Program-made: the position numbers and the translations under genes | Notes under the pieces: generated by a model | The model's input: only the letters and a program-made list of their open reading frames with translations | Databases searched by the model: none | What the model was told of the DNA's origin: nothing | DNA from: Notospermus geniculatus | Lineage: Eukaryota; Nemertea; Pilidiophora; Heteronemertea; Lineidae | Assembly (NCBI GenBank): GCA_002633025.1 | Contig: NMRB01001807.1 | Span: 14,404 to 78,403, forward strand | Direction of reading: 5' to 3' | Length of the DNA stretch: 64,000 nucleotides | Part shown: positions 39,209-50,591 of the stretch, in pieces | Numbering within the stretch: position 1 is the first letter of the stretch | Layout of the letters: each line of letters opens with the position of its first letter

Positions 39209-39424
39209 CTGTAAAGCAAGATAATTTCGCGGCTGGAAATGTTCGCGAATCAAGAATTACAGACGTATTCGCGGCAGGATATTTTCGCGCGTCTCTGCCA
39301 TTTTTTCAGTTTTTTTTCACGGACCATATCTATCACTTGCGTGTATTTATATTAGCGACAGGATATTTTCGCGACTCACACACTCTCGCGAAATTCGCGA
39401 AAATTTCATTTTCCTGCTTTACAG
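39209..39424. repeat. foldback MITE rich in TTCGCG, TA target duplication
   Basis: The termini CTGTAAAGCA and TGCTTTACAG are perfect 10-bp inverted repeats flanked by TA (39207-39208 and 39425-39426). The arms carry repeated TTTTCGCG/CGCGAAA motifs. This is compatible with a Tc1/mariner-type non-autonomous element of 216 bp. Confidence 0.8.
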
Positions 39425-40572
39425 TATATGCTGCCAGGTCTCTTCTGCAACACGTCTTCTGCAGCATGTCTGTATCTTGGTAACGAAGCAAGCGAAGCAT
39501 CTATCCAATACTCCATCCATCTGGCACCTGAGTCTCATCTGTCACCGATGTCATGTGCACCCTAACCTTGCGGCAACTTGCACATCCCTCCACGCAAAAA
39601 AAGCGATTAATGAAAACAACAGCTGGGTCAATTGCTTTGTCATTAAATTAGAAGGCAAGTTGTTTCCATGGTGATATTACACATTAAGCATTTGTGGTGT
39701 AACAGGTTCCCTTGGATGAGCCTCTTAGGAGATAGGTGACAATGTGATTCCAACAACCTGTTAACTAGGACATTTCTTATTCATGATTCTCGTGACACAG
39801 GTATGATCTCTTCATTAGGTTTAATTTTGACTGCACGTACCCTCAGTAGTAGGCTCCGGAAAAAGCGGCAACAAGTCAGAAATATCAGATGTAAAGTGCA
39901 TCCAACCCTAAAATATTTTCCTGTCATCTTGTAACATTGCTTGGCTGATATTCTCTTCAACACAAGATGAATGCTGTTCTCATAGGCCCACATTTGTCAT
40001 ACTAGCCCTTTTTACACGGAGTGGATTCGATCCAAGGCCAGTTCAGTTGTTTTTTGTACCGTGAAAAAGCCATACCATCCTTCCCTTTTCATGGTACTGG
40101 TACAAAAAGTAAGTGAACTGCAGCCTCGAACTGTCTCTTTGTAAAAAAAGGCTACTGTTGGTGTTGGTGTTTGAATTTGATGTGCACTCAACATAACTGG
40201 CCCTAATTCTTTTACTCTTTTTCGTTTCTTCATGATTCATGATATGTGGAAATTAATTAATGCAAAACATTGAAGTAAAGAAATTATCATAAAAATTCCC
40301 TTTAGGTCTAACAATTGGAAATTAAGATGGAGGAAAATTCTCATTCAGTTAATGACAGTATCATTGATTGAATTATAAAATCTTTACAGGGGTTTAAGAG
40401 GTTAATCACTCCATTTGGAACCCCTCTTGTATAATGTGATTTTCGCTGCCACATTGGTTGGTTTCTAAATGAAGAATGACAAGGAATCATGATTGTTAAT
40501 TTCATTATTACGTCCAGTGTTGGAAATTTAAGAATTATGTGGTGAGTGAATTAGTGAAAGCTGGTGTTGTGT

Positions 40573-40713
40573 AAAGCGGCCTATCCACGTGCAATATTAT
40601 TGCACAATATGAGGATCAAAATGTGCAATATTATTGCCAATCTTTCTTCCATCCATCACACCCATTTGGGGCCCCATATCTTGCAATAAATATTGTACGT
40701 GGATGGACCGCTT
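40573..40713. repeat. ATATTATTGCACAATAT MITE, intact copy
   Basis: The ends AAGCGGCCTATCCACGTGCA and, inverted, AAGCGGTCCATCCACGTACA are long inverted repeats. The interior has GCAATATTATTGC palindromes. It is 141 bp, non-coding, and the best copy of the family in the window. Confidence 0.82.
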
Positions 40714-40716
40714 AAA

Positions 40717-40862
40717 AGCGTGCAATTATATTGCACAATATGAGGATCAAAGTGGGCAATATTATTGCCAATCTTTCTTCTACCAATCAGGCCAGAAGCA
40801 CACTGGGTCCACATTTCGGTCCATATTGTGCAATAACATTGGATGGTGTATGGATCACTTTG
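40717..40862. repeat. ATATTATTGCACAATAT MITE, adjacent second copy
   Basis: It starts AGCGTGCAATTATATTGCAC and then repeats TATGAGGATCAAAGTGGGCA and GCCAATCTTTCTTC, as in the neighbouring copy. It ends near GGATGGTGTATGGATCACTT. It lies directly next to 40573-40713 in the same orientation, perhaps a tandem insertion. Confidence 0.72.
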
Positions 40863-43219
40863 AACCAAAACCCATGTTTTGGATACCAATGCAGTCTGCA
40901 GGAGGAGAGATAGAACAGCAAAGTACATTTAATCATAAATATTGTACTCTGCATGTGGATTTGTTTAAACAGGCCTAGGGCTACCATGAGGTCAATTCTC
41001 CCAGACCTAAAATGAATGAATTTGACTCAGTATTTCAGTGACATGAACTTCCAACATTTCATTTAAAGAATTGATTCCAAAGAAAAAGCACAAATGCATA
41101 TTGCATCTTTTGTGTTCAACACTGCATTCACACAAAAAAATCACTCAAAAAATCCTCTAGTGTCCCAGTCATTTCTTTTGGTCACTTGTTGAAAAATGAT
41201 CTTTGATTAATCTGAGTTTTTTTCGTAACTAATGAAACACAAAAAAATATACATCTCGAGGAAAATCAATTTTGCTTTAGTATCCTGGATCACATTTTTA
41301 AGTACACTAATTCCAACATGCCGTCTTCATCAGGAAGCTATCCCGATATTTTGACTCATTCCTGTCAAGTTGATCCCAGGATTTCCCCCTTGTCTACATC
41401 TCAATAACATGTAATTCTCACATCATTGTACACTTGGGTTCGACCCAAACCGGACTTAATTAGATCTGCGTCGCAACATTGCAGAAGAAAGTGAAACTCA
41501 TCTCCTGTATGTGATGACTCTTACTTGTTTTCATTGGTTCATTGTGTTTTCCTCATGAGGGAATCACCATAATGGAAAGTTGTTACCACATTGTTGGAAA
41601 TTCAATTTTGATAAAGTATGCCCCTTTCCTCTTGGGGAGGCACAAATAATTACAGTTATTGCAGTTGGGGAATCAGTCGGAAGCTTTGGTGTGGTGTCAT
41701 GACTATTGGCAATGGTTTGATCAGTCGTTATGTTGCGGGTGAAGGAATGTTGTAAAAACAGCATAGGTTATGGGGATATTGATGGTTTGCGGTTGAGTAG
41801 CACTTGATGGAGATGTGAGCTTAGTTGTTGTTATGCTACATGGTTGGGTATCTTCATCCCTGATATAAAAATATGTCGTCGTTAAGTGTGGGTTTATTTC
41901 TCATCTGAAAACGGTTAAGAACTCTGCCCTTACGTATTTGTCAATATGAAACTTAACTCGTCTGCACCCAGGTTTGAGTTGGCAGTATCTTCTGCTGAAG
42001 TTTTGTAATGTTATGGGTATCAATTGGAAAAAAATTGAAGAAACATTTCTCAGATGGTTGATAGGAACAACCTTTCTTCAAATATCTTTCAATCAGTAAC
42101 ACAGGATGTGAGAAAACTTCGACAGTAGATGTCGTCTGCTGGACTCCGGGGGTGGATGAGTTAATCAGCTGCCAATGGAGTTAATTGAAACATGATGCCA
42201 GACGATGCCAAGGGCCTATATGACATTTAGCAAGGAATTCACCACATTAAGCATAGGCCTACTTGGCATTTTACCGATAGTTGCTGACCTTTTCCTTCAA
42301 GGGATCTTATAGTCTGCTGGGAGAAAAAAGCACTTCAGATGCAGTAAACAAATATATGTGCTGCATGCGTGCTACATCAGGAAAACTGAGGGCATAGTCG
42401 TCCAATATCTCAATGTTATCACTACAAGGGAATAAACTTTCAATAATGAAATGAATGCCCATGACTAAACTGTATGCTCAATGTAAAACAAGTGTTAGAC
42501 AAGATATCAACAAATGAGAGGAAGTAATGAAAAAAGGATCCTCCTTCCGAGTGAGTTTGTTAACTATTGATTAGATCTCTTCTGCTGTGGGCTATTGTTG
42601 TCTGCTCACAACTAGCATGATTCACAGGTCCTGATTTTTGATTGACAAAAACCATTTCGAACGAGATTAGTCATGTGGAGATGTGAATAATAGCTCATTA
42701 CATCACTGGCGATATTTTAATGTGCCCTAAGTGAAGTTTGTCAGTGCTGTGAATTAATTGGCAGTAGTAAATTAATTGTTGAGTAGGCTACAGCTGTAAT
42801 GAGTTTCCCTTTGTGTCATAAAAAAAATTAACCATTTCCTTTTGAGGGATTGGTGATACCAGTATTTCAAAACAGAAAAGAAAAAAGCAAGATTTCCTGG
42901 ATAGACCTTTATCAATCATGTACACTGTATCACCTGAAGAATGTGATAATGCACTTTGTTGAGTACGATTTCTGATGAGGACAAAATTCAGACTCATTTT
43001 AGGAAGAACATAGAGAATCCAGGACCAAATTGGTTGAATTGATTGCTCGTAATTATCAGTATGGCTCCTTGCTGAACTCTTTTTCAGAAATACCAAAATA
43101 GCAGGTCACAGAGGACTGACATTGCCAGGGTCCAGCTTCTCCTGTTGGTGATGGTCGGTGGTTGCTGACCACACAGCAGGCTGTTGATATCTTCAAATCA
43201 ACGTCCTGACAGTAGGCTT
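40863..43219. other. no gene recognised
   Basis: Intronic A/T-rich DNA with short frames only and no recognised feature. Confidence 0.4.
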
Positions 43220-43391
43220 CAGGGGTGGATCCAGAATCATGGGAAAGAGGGGGCACACCCAGCGCACATCGTGGAAAACCTCGGTCAAATTTTAACATCT
43301 TTTCGAAATTTCCCGGTCAATTTTAAAGATTTTCAACAAAATAGAGGGGCCACGGGCTGGGTATGCCCCCCCCCCCTTGGATCCGCGCCTT
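43220..43391. mobile_element. non-autonomous hAT-like element, TSD GGCTT
   Basis: The 172-bp element begins CAGGGGTGGATCCAGAATCA and ends GGATCCGCGCCTT (last base mutated from G). The exact duplication GGCTT lies at 43215-43219 and 43392-43396. It is almost the same sequence as 56137-56304, so the two copies are close relatives. Confidence 0.9.
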
Positions 43392-46364
43392 GGCTTTTGA
43401 AGTGATAATGATGGAGGAGCTAGATCCCAGTGGCAGAGTCAGGTCTCTATGACCTTACAACTGTGATTTTGGTGGATCTCCATCCACTTCATGTCTTATT
43501 GAGAAAATGTTAAGTGTCAGTTGTTTTGCTATCTTTGGTCTATCTGCATGAAGATGGCATTTCCATCCAACAGCCATCCCGTTCCTAACGAAAATATTGA
43601 AAAGAAATTCTGCTCATGACAGTCATATTCTTGAGTGTTGTTCATCTTCTCCATTTAGTGGCTCCATTCCTTGCCTTCTTCCTTTTGCTACCATTAGGCC
43701 CCTTCCTGAACTCATAAGTGCATCACCTCCAGTTTATATTAGAAACCATTAACAACGATGAAGTGTTTTGGAGTGGAAGCAATGGAGATGTTGACTCACC
43801 TCACTTCTCATATATTTCATATCCCACATATTGCGTTGAGGCCGTTTTGAGGGGAATAAAGATGTGATCTTTCCTAACTTGTGTCCATTCATTGTATAAT
43901 TCATGTGCTTAAAGTTGAGTGTGAGAGAAGCTTCAGGTGCTGTGCAATATCAGCCTTCCTTTGCGTGAGAAGAATTTAGCATGAATGCAACTTCATACTT
44001 CCACAGTTAAGATTTTACTGGTCTGGGTTTCCTCGCTGAAATTGTCCCATTCATCATTTGCATGTACAGAAGGGAGTAGATACCGAAGACCAAAACCCAA
44101 ATGTACCATTTCAAAGGAATGCCCTGACAGAACATCTCACCTTCATCTCAAATAAAAAAATATGTAGAAACTTTTGTTGATTGAGGTAAATGCTTCTCTC
44201 ACGTAAATCGTGGAACGAAACGTGATCAATCAGTGTTAACCATTGACAAGGAACTCTCGTATCATTGGTAATGACCATCGAACCTAATCTCGTAAACCCA
44301 GAGGATATTCCATCTGTTGATGGTGTATTACCCATCTAGCCATTGGCCATGTTGCACTGTGCAACAACCAAATAACAAATCCCTCGGTTCAATATCTGCT
44401 TTTGGTAAATGCATTAGCTTGATCTTGTTTGCTGGCTTGCTGAGAGCACACTTCTTGCAGATAACAATGCAAAAGTAACAGAAGCAGTTATGTTTCTGTC
44501 CATTTGTAAAGCGTAGTAAGGGAGGGCGTGTTTTTTCTTTGGACTGTATCTACGTTCAATGTTCTGATATATTTCTGGGTAAATAAATCTGATTTAGTTG
44601 TTCTGATGTTGAAGTGATCTGAAGTACCTTTTTCACCACATTTGTACACTCAATAGTATTCAGTGGCATTGGCATCAAACAAATTGTATTATAATATGAA
44701 AGTTGTTGAGTTTGAGGCTGATGGTCCGAGCGTGATTTACAAAGAAGTGATTATCTGAAGTGATTCAGCCATGCTAATCATACTTCCAAACTCACTTATG
44801 TGACTCTGCTTCCAACCTCTTCCAAGAGGACCATTTGATGTAAACTGAAAAAAAGCAGCGGCATATCCTTTTTGGGCCTCAAAAACATAAATGCACTGAA
44901 GTGCCTCTGCCACCCTTCTATCTCTCCACCACAAAGACATCTGACTCCCTGACTCGTTGATGTGGATCTGCCATCCTTCACTCTCTATGCCTTTTTTGAA
45001 AAAACCTGATGCAGTACTCTTTGGGGTTTTTGTCGGCTTTGATATTTAAACCCTAAGAGGGAAATTGAGGACCTTTTCAGAAGGTTCAAAAAAGGACAAC
45101 AGCAGTCTGGCCATTTCATCTCTGACAGGAACAAGACCCTGTTAGCCATGGTGAATCACCCCCAGAAAAAAAACACTACCGGTACCAGCTGGCTGGTGTT
45201 GTGTTGATTGCTTTAATTACCCTTCAGATTCATCTGGGGCCAATCAACATGGAAACAAATGTCAGTTGAAGTTCTATGTGTCTGTTCTGCTGGGACAAGT
45301 CCATCTTGTGACTATTCTGACTCCGTTACATGTAAAACATTCTCTTTCAGTGATTAGGAACAAAAAAGTAAGTGAGTATCTGGATGCATGAGTAATATTC
45401 CTAGCATTCAACAAATTCTCTTGGACCTTTGGGTGGTCATTGGGATAGACTCTTTAGGAAGACTAGGGAATGCAATAGGGTCATATTAGGTATCCGCCAC
45501 AGGTTACTGATGACTATGTGTGACAGTAACCCCATGCATGCATTATGCATTGATCTTATCGTAGTCGTACGTAACCTGTAATGCCTTAATGTGGAAAAAC
45601 AGGTTCATTATATATGCACAGGACTGGAAAACAAAGCCGACAAAATACTGAGGTTTTTAGCTAATAAATACTGATCTTGGCGAAGTCCCTGAAGACAAAC
45701 TTGCTAACACTGATGTATGGTTACTTGGTCGCGGATCTGTTCTTCATTGCCCATTAGTGCCGGAGCACTCGAATGCTTCTCTCCCAGTCATCAATCATGA
45801 CGACGTCGGAAGGACTCAACGTCAATCAGCGAAAAAGGAGCCAATAATTTCATCGACGATCACTAGTTAGCGTGGTCCGTCATTACGCCTTAATCATACT
45901 TCATAAATCCCCTCTGAACCAATTATCGAGACAAAACCATTCATCCGATGGGTACTCGTTCCATTGCTTGATGAAAGTGACCTGTTGAACTTGGGGAATC
46001 GTTCCAGCTACAGTCCATCACACTCCGATCCCTATGATTAGGCTGATGATGAACCATCATACAATTCCTGTCATCATGAGAAGCTCAATTAATTCTTTTA
46101 AAACTTTGTTACGTTTTTGATCACGATGATTTAAGCCCACATAATGCACATCATTTTCATGAGATGATGGATACTGCTGCATCCTGTCATGAATATCATC
46201 ATCATTGTATGAGGGAATCAACATTTTAGTGAAGTAATCAAGACTTTAGTATTCTAAACATTACAATTTCTCTTGAGCATCATCAGTGTTTTCATCTCCA
46301 TAGATCTTCATCAACTATAATGTGGCAGGTTGAAATCAAAAACACCCATGTTGATGTTGGTATC
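43392..46364. other. no gene recognised
   Basis: Intronic DNA. A 17-base stretch at 45349-45365 sits between a pyrimidine-rich CTCTTTCAG and GTAAGTGAG and could be a micro-exon by chance. I do not call it. Confidence 0.4.
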
Positions 46365-46394
46365 CAACATAGAGCACAAAAAATGACACACAAA

Positions 46395-46810
46395 ATGATA
46401 GTAAACATAAGTCGTCTCCGAATTTTGCAAATTTTCCAGGCACTTTCTAGTAGAGATCCCAGACACTTCTTGCCTGATAGCCTAGTGGTTATCACGTCCG
46501 CTTAGCAAGCGGCAGGTCCCGGGTTCGAATCCAGCCCGGGCCATTTGGGATTTTCATTCCCGGCTCTTCACGTCCGTCGCATGGGACAGTAAGCCGTGGT
46601 GCCTTTGTACCTTGTGTCTTTGCAAGGGCAAGTAAAATACCCCATCCAAGTGAGGAACATGAGTAGCTTGTGATGGCCTCCTCCGTACTTAGCAGGGCCA
46701 ATAATGCCTGACGGAAAAATGAAATACAAAAATGAAATACAAAAATGAAAAAGACACTTCTGGGGTCGAAAATTTGCAAAATTCGGAGACGACTTATGTT
46801 TACTATCATG
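46395..46810. repeat. inverted repeat with a SINE between its arms
   Basis: Arms 46395-46436 and 46769-46810 share about 42 complementary bases (GATAGTAAACATAAGTCGTC then TCCGAATTTTGCAAATTTT). Both are copies of the dispersed repeat seen at 6815 and 47150. A SINE occupies most of the space between them. The repeat class is unknown. Confidence 0.85.
46472..46745 (+). mobile_element. tRNA-derived SINE, family 1, best copy
   Basis: The head has A box TAGCCTAGTGG and perfect B box GGTTCGAATCC, with a CCGC/GCGG stem whose loop centre reads AGC. The D-arm stretch TAGTGGTTATCACG resembles tRNA-Val as I remember it, while the loop triplet would read Ala, so the parent tRNA is unclear. The body ends in repeated ATGAAATACAAAA. 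Intact promoter boxes make it the youngest-looking copy in the window. Confidence 0.92.
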
Positions 46811-46880
46811 TTGATGTTGGATATAAAAAGGTGGCTATGAAATTCTTGAAACAAATCTTGGAAAACCTTTTCTTTTCTAG

Positions 46881-47067
46881 TATTAGTGAAGGGCTTTGTC
46901 GGCGACTATTGACATTTATATGCATGTTGTGTCAGAGCTCAGCAGTTTCACATCCTGAGATGTCATCCCCAGCTCTTATTGAAAAAGGATCAGATCTATC
47001 AAGGGAGCTCAGTACGTTGTCTGGAAATTACATTAGTGACGTGTTTCTCCCTGGAGAGGGACACAAG
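46881..47067 (+). other. possible isolated exon, function unknown
   Basis: The acceptor TTTTCTTTTCTAG and the donor ACAA|GTAAGT frame 187 open bases encoding, in part, SGNYISDVFLPGEGHK. No domain is recognised. Its phases (2 in, 2 out) do not fit between the receptor exons at 17168 and 50397, so it is either a chance frame or part of another transcript. Confidence 0.25.
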
Positions 47068-47136
47068 TAAGTTGACAACATAGAGATATTGGCTGATGAT
47101 TTGCGGTCAGTTTGGTTGTGGTAACATTGAAATGGT

Positions 47137-47216
47137 CAACATAGAGCACAAAGAACGACACACAAAATGGTACGATACATAAAAGTTGTCTCTGAATTTC
47201 GCAAATTTTCGACCCC
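47137..47216 (+). repeat. interspersed repeat, GTCGTCTCCGAATTTCGC family
   Basis: AGAGCACAAAGAACGACACA then TCTGAATTTCGCAAATTTTC match the stretch at 46372-46436. This is the fourth fragment of the family in the window. Confidence 0.7.
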
Positions 47217-47638
47217 GTACCACTGCGTATCACCGACCAAATAAAACTGACTCTCTCACCGTGTTGAGTCTAAGTGTCAAGTAATAACAAGCTTTTAGAT
47301 GATATTGCAGTTTTCTTCCTTGTACATATTGACATATTAGCTTATCACATGAAAGTCGCATGCCGCCAGCTCTGGTACTCCCTATTAACTCCATGTGTTA
47401 AAGCCACAGGAGAGCACTTAACAGGCCTCATGAGATTTTATTAAATTCTGAAAGCAACGATCAAAGACGTTTTCGACCAATATTTTTCTTTGAGAATCTC
47501 AGAGTAGGGTGAAGTGGGGCTGAGGTGATACAAGAAATGGAAATTTGAGGAGAGGTGGATAGAGGATTGATATTTCTCACAGTGGTAGGCTGTAGTCTAA
47601 AGGGTCTTTGTACACTTGCAACATGTTCCTAACATTTA

Positions 47639-47761
47639 GGGCCGTATGCACCAAATGAAGATTATCTGGGTGAGTTCAGGTTTGCTAGGGCATGATGTGA
47701 CAGTGGAAAAGTTGTGGCTCAACCTGAGTTCAAGATAATCTTCGCTTGGTCCATACGGCCC
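47639..47761. repeat. foldback MITE, GGGCCGTATGCA termini
   Basis: The left end GGGCCGTATGCACCAAATGA and the right end CTTGGTCCATACGGCCC are inverted repeats that continue inward for about 40 bases (AGATTATCT...AGATAATCT). It is 123 bp and non-coding. The termini resemble those of 57664-57762. No unambiguous target duplication is visible. Confidence 0.75.
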
Positions 47762-48437
47762 TCAGAGATAAACACCATGTTGGACAAATTTTGCTTTGAT
47801 GTACTGCAGAAAAAAAACACAGTTTTCCAAAATGTTGCTATTTGTTGGCCTGTGTATACAAGGTATGTTGTTGGTCGTAGGCCTTCAATCAATCTTTTGA
47901 AGAAATGATACAGAAATTTGACCATATACAACAGGCATATGGCTAAACAGTAAATTGGCAGAATGTCACACTCACCTAGTTCTCGTGGTGAATTGGTGGT
48001 TTGTCATTTTGGATGAGTGGGCTCATATTATTGGTTGACATCGTTGCCAAGGTAACCGTGATGGGGACCAGCTGATACCCATTACTTGCCACACCCTACA
48101 GTATGTTGGCATCATCAAGTATGTGGAGGCTAGAGAATTTCCATTAAAACTGACCTCCTTCGGTAGAATATGTCGGACATCGCCTCAAAGGTTGGATTCA
48201 TGAGGGAAATGATGTACCCCCTCTACCCTGATAAGTCCGGCTATCACCTCATGATATCTGCCGTGATATCTCAACATGAATTTCTTGCCATCATGAAGTA
48301 ATACTGTAAAATAATGAAAATCATTTCACGGTGCATGAACCACAAACAACGTGCACTGATTGCTTAATGTTGGGATGGGAATCACAATCATTTGAAGCAT
48401 GAGATGAAATGAAGATAGTATTGTATTGTACTGAATT

Positions 48438-48766
48438 TTTCCATCAGGGTTGAAGCTATAGCATTATTGGTGCTTGTAACGACAGTACCAAGATTCGAAC
48501 CCACGCCTCCACATAAGGCAACACCGCCAGCAAACCTATCATTTCTGGTGCTTGTAAGTACTGTATGGAAGAGGCCTTCTCAAGCTGTTCATGTTCCTCA
48601 CTTGGACGGGCACAAGGCACAAAAGGGAAAAAGCACCACGGCTTACTGTTCATGTGATGGACGTGAAGTGTCAGGGATCGATCCCATACGATCCTGGCTA
48701 GATTCGAACCCTTGCCCTACCGCTTGCTAAGCGGTCATAACCATTAGGCTCTCAAGGCTCCTCATG
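48438..48766 (-). mobile_element. SINE family 1, minus strand, with insert
   Basis: It reads as the complement of the family: GAGGAGCCTTGAGAGCCTAA, CCGCTTAGCAAGCGGTAGGG, B-box-like GGTTCGAATC, and the body. About 75 extra bases near its 3' part are bounded by the direct repeat GGTGCTTGTAA and contain a second B-box-like GGTTCGAATC. That suggests a smaller tRNA-like sequence inserted into it or a rearranged copy. Confidence 0.8.
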
Positions 48767-49839
48767 AAGATGGTAGTGAGGAGTGCATATTTCTTAGTAT
48801 TTTTGCCATTATCCTGGTGTTGGTCAGGCATCACAATGGCCCCTGGACATTTCTTTCATTTCTGCTTGGTTGTCTATTTGACAGACATTTTCAACCAAGT
48901 TTTCTTTTTCCATGATTTAGTATTGATGGAAATCCGTTGAGCACCCCTCAACTGTCTAACAGCTCCATTTCTCTGATGATGTATTTTTACGTTCCATTTC
49001 ATCCGAGATGCTAGCGGTTGGTCCCCATCATACATATTTGATGCAGAGAGAGTTCAATCACCCATCAGATATCTGTTCGGTATGGTTGAATAGGTTTGAT
49101 GGAAAGGTGGTCTCCAAGGTGCCCCAGGTCAGCTCTGTCGATTGGTCTACTTCTTTAATCCAAGATGGCAACTACGCCTAGGCCTAGAGGTTGCCATGCA
49201 CATGCCGATGCACACAACTTATGTACTGCTTGAGGTGGCCTCGCTGCGGCAAAAGAAAAAAACATTATCGTTGATAATGCTGTCATTTATGTATGCTTTT
49301 AAGAAATTAAGCAGGGTCTTCAGGTCTTGTGGTTGCAATTACATCAACTGGTTGCTCTGCCGTTTATCTCAGCAGAAGTATTGAAAAATGCTTTAGAAAG
49401 GTTTATAGTGCCTTTGAGATTTTTGTGAGTGGTTCAGTTTGTCGTCAGGGATATGTTATTATTGTTCCCAATAACAAGCAAGAAATATTGCTTTATCAAC
49501 CTACATAAACCTGCATGCAGCCAATATGCTTGTATTTTTCCTAAAGTGACAATGCCTAGAGCTACCAATACTGCAAAAATGATAAAAAATGAAAAAGACA
49601 TCATGAAGAATACCGTGCCGAGAAAGTTTGAAATGATTCTTGCAAAAAGCAGCATCTTTCATAAAACATGAATAAGCTTCTGTATCATTGGTTTTATGGA
49701 TATTGGTAAACCCTGAATATGTCATTATGCTTATTTAATGAAGCCTACATTAGATTTGTTAAAAATCCATTTGTAGAAAAAACAATATTCTGTTGACAAG
49801 GTTTCTACCCCGTCCCTTCTGTTGCTTTCAGTTCTCCAT
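48767..49839. other. no gene recognised
   Basis: Intronic DNA upstream of the splice-acceptor-like array. The minus-strand hydrophobic frame at 49434-49655 has no start or splice context that I trust. Confidence 0.4.
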
Positions 49840-50396
49840 CCAGGACACTCTGCCTTTGTTCCAATGTACAAATGGGTCTAACCACTGTTCCCTTCTTTTC
49901 TGTGCCTTTGGCGACAATTTAACAATGGGTCGATCAGTGTTCTTCTGTTCTTTTCACAACTAAGTTCTGTGCCAACAATGGGGTCTAATTCCTTCTGTTT
50001 TAGACCACTGCACTTTGCCTTGGGTGTGGTGACAATGTAACAGTGGGTCTAACAGTGTAGCTTTTGTTCTTTTTAGACCTCCACACTGTGCCTTTGCTGA
50101 CAATGTAACAATGGGTCTAACCAATGTTCTTTCTGTTCTTTTCAGCACTAAGTACACTGTGCCAACAATGGGTCTAATCAGTGTTCCTTTTGTTCTTTTT
50201 AGACCTCTACAATGTGCCTTTGGTTCCAATGTAACAATGGGTCTAACCAGTGTTGCTTTTGTTCTTTTTAGATCTATACACTGTGCCTTTGGTGACATAA
50301 TAAACAATGGGTCTAATCAGTGTTCCTTCTGCTCTTTTTACCTTTGGTTCCAATGTAACAATGGGTCTAACCAGTGTTCTCTTCTGTTCATTTCAG
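49840..50396 (+). repeat. array of 3' splice-site-like units ending in a real acceptor
   Basis: Nine units share ATGGGTCTAAYCAGTGTT, then a T/C-rich tract, then usually CAG or TAG. GGGTC lies near 49874, 49925, 49980, 50043, 50111, 50168, 50236, 50308 and 50360. The last unit supplies the acceptor TTCATTTCAG used by the LDLa exon at 50397. Upstream potential exon starts at 50077, 50146, 50203 and 50272 are spaced 69, 57 and 69, and are all out of frame with 50397. Read in the required phase, those at 50146, 50203 and 50272 meet a stop within about 11 codons. The array therefore looks like duplicated copies of the intron end. Confidence 0.85.
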
Positions 50397-50543
50397 ATTA
50401 TAAAATACACAGTTCCTGTGGTGCCAACTTCCAGTGTGACAACACCTTATGTATAGATGAAGATTTATTGTGTGACAAGACTGACCACTGTGGTGACTAT
50501 TCTGACGAAGCTGCTTTCAGTGGTGCTTCATGTGATAGTAAAC
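50397..50543 (+). CDS. LDL receptor class A exon of a transmembrane receptor
   Basis: A 147-bp exon, phase 1 in and out, with acceptor TTCATTTCAG and donor AAAC|GTAAGT. It encodes one complete LDLa module with all six cysteines in the order C-x5-C-x4-C-x6-C-x5-C-x12-C (SSCGANFQC, NTLC, DEDLLC, DKTDHC, GASC). It also has the acidic calcium cage D-x-x-D-H-C-G-D-x-S-D-E. LDLa modules fold around Ca2+ and bind extracellular ligands. Upstream it joins the CUB-like exon at 17168 and downstream the TM exon at 51780, with matching phase. The module is therefore the membrane-proximal ectodomain of a single-pass receptor. The assembled C-terminal part of the protein is 237 residues when one TM exon is used. 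I do not recognise a named orthologue. Confidence 0.93.
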
Positions 50544-50591
50544 GTAAGTATACATGGTGTACAGGTTGCTTTGGGGAGCGGGGGATTTGAT

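Noticed and set aside
45349-45365. 17-base micro-exon between CTCTTTCAG and GTAAGTGAG
   Set aside because: Too short to support without transcript data. Such pairs occur by chance in long introns.
46472-46545. Possible functional tRNA
   Set aside because: It is the head of a SINE with five relatives in the window. The acceptor stem does not pair.
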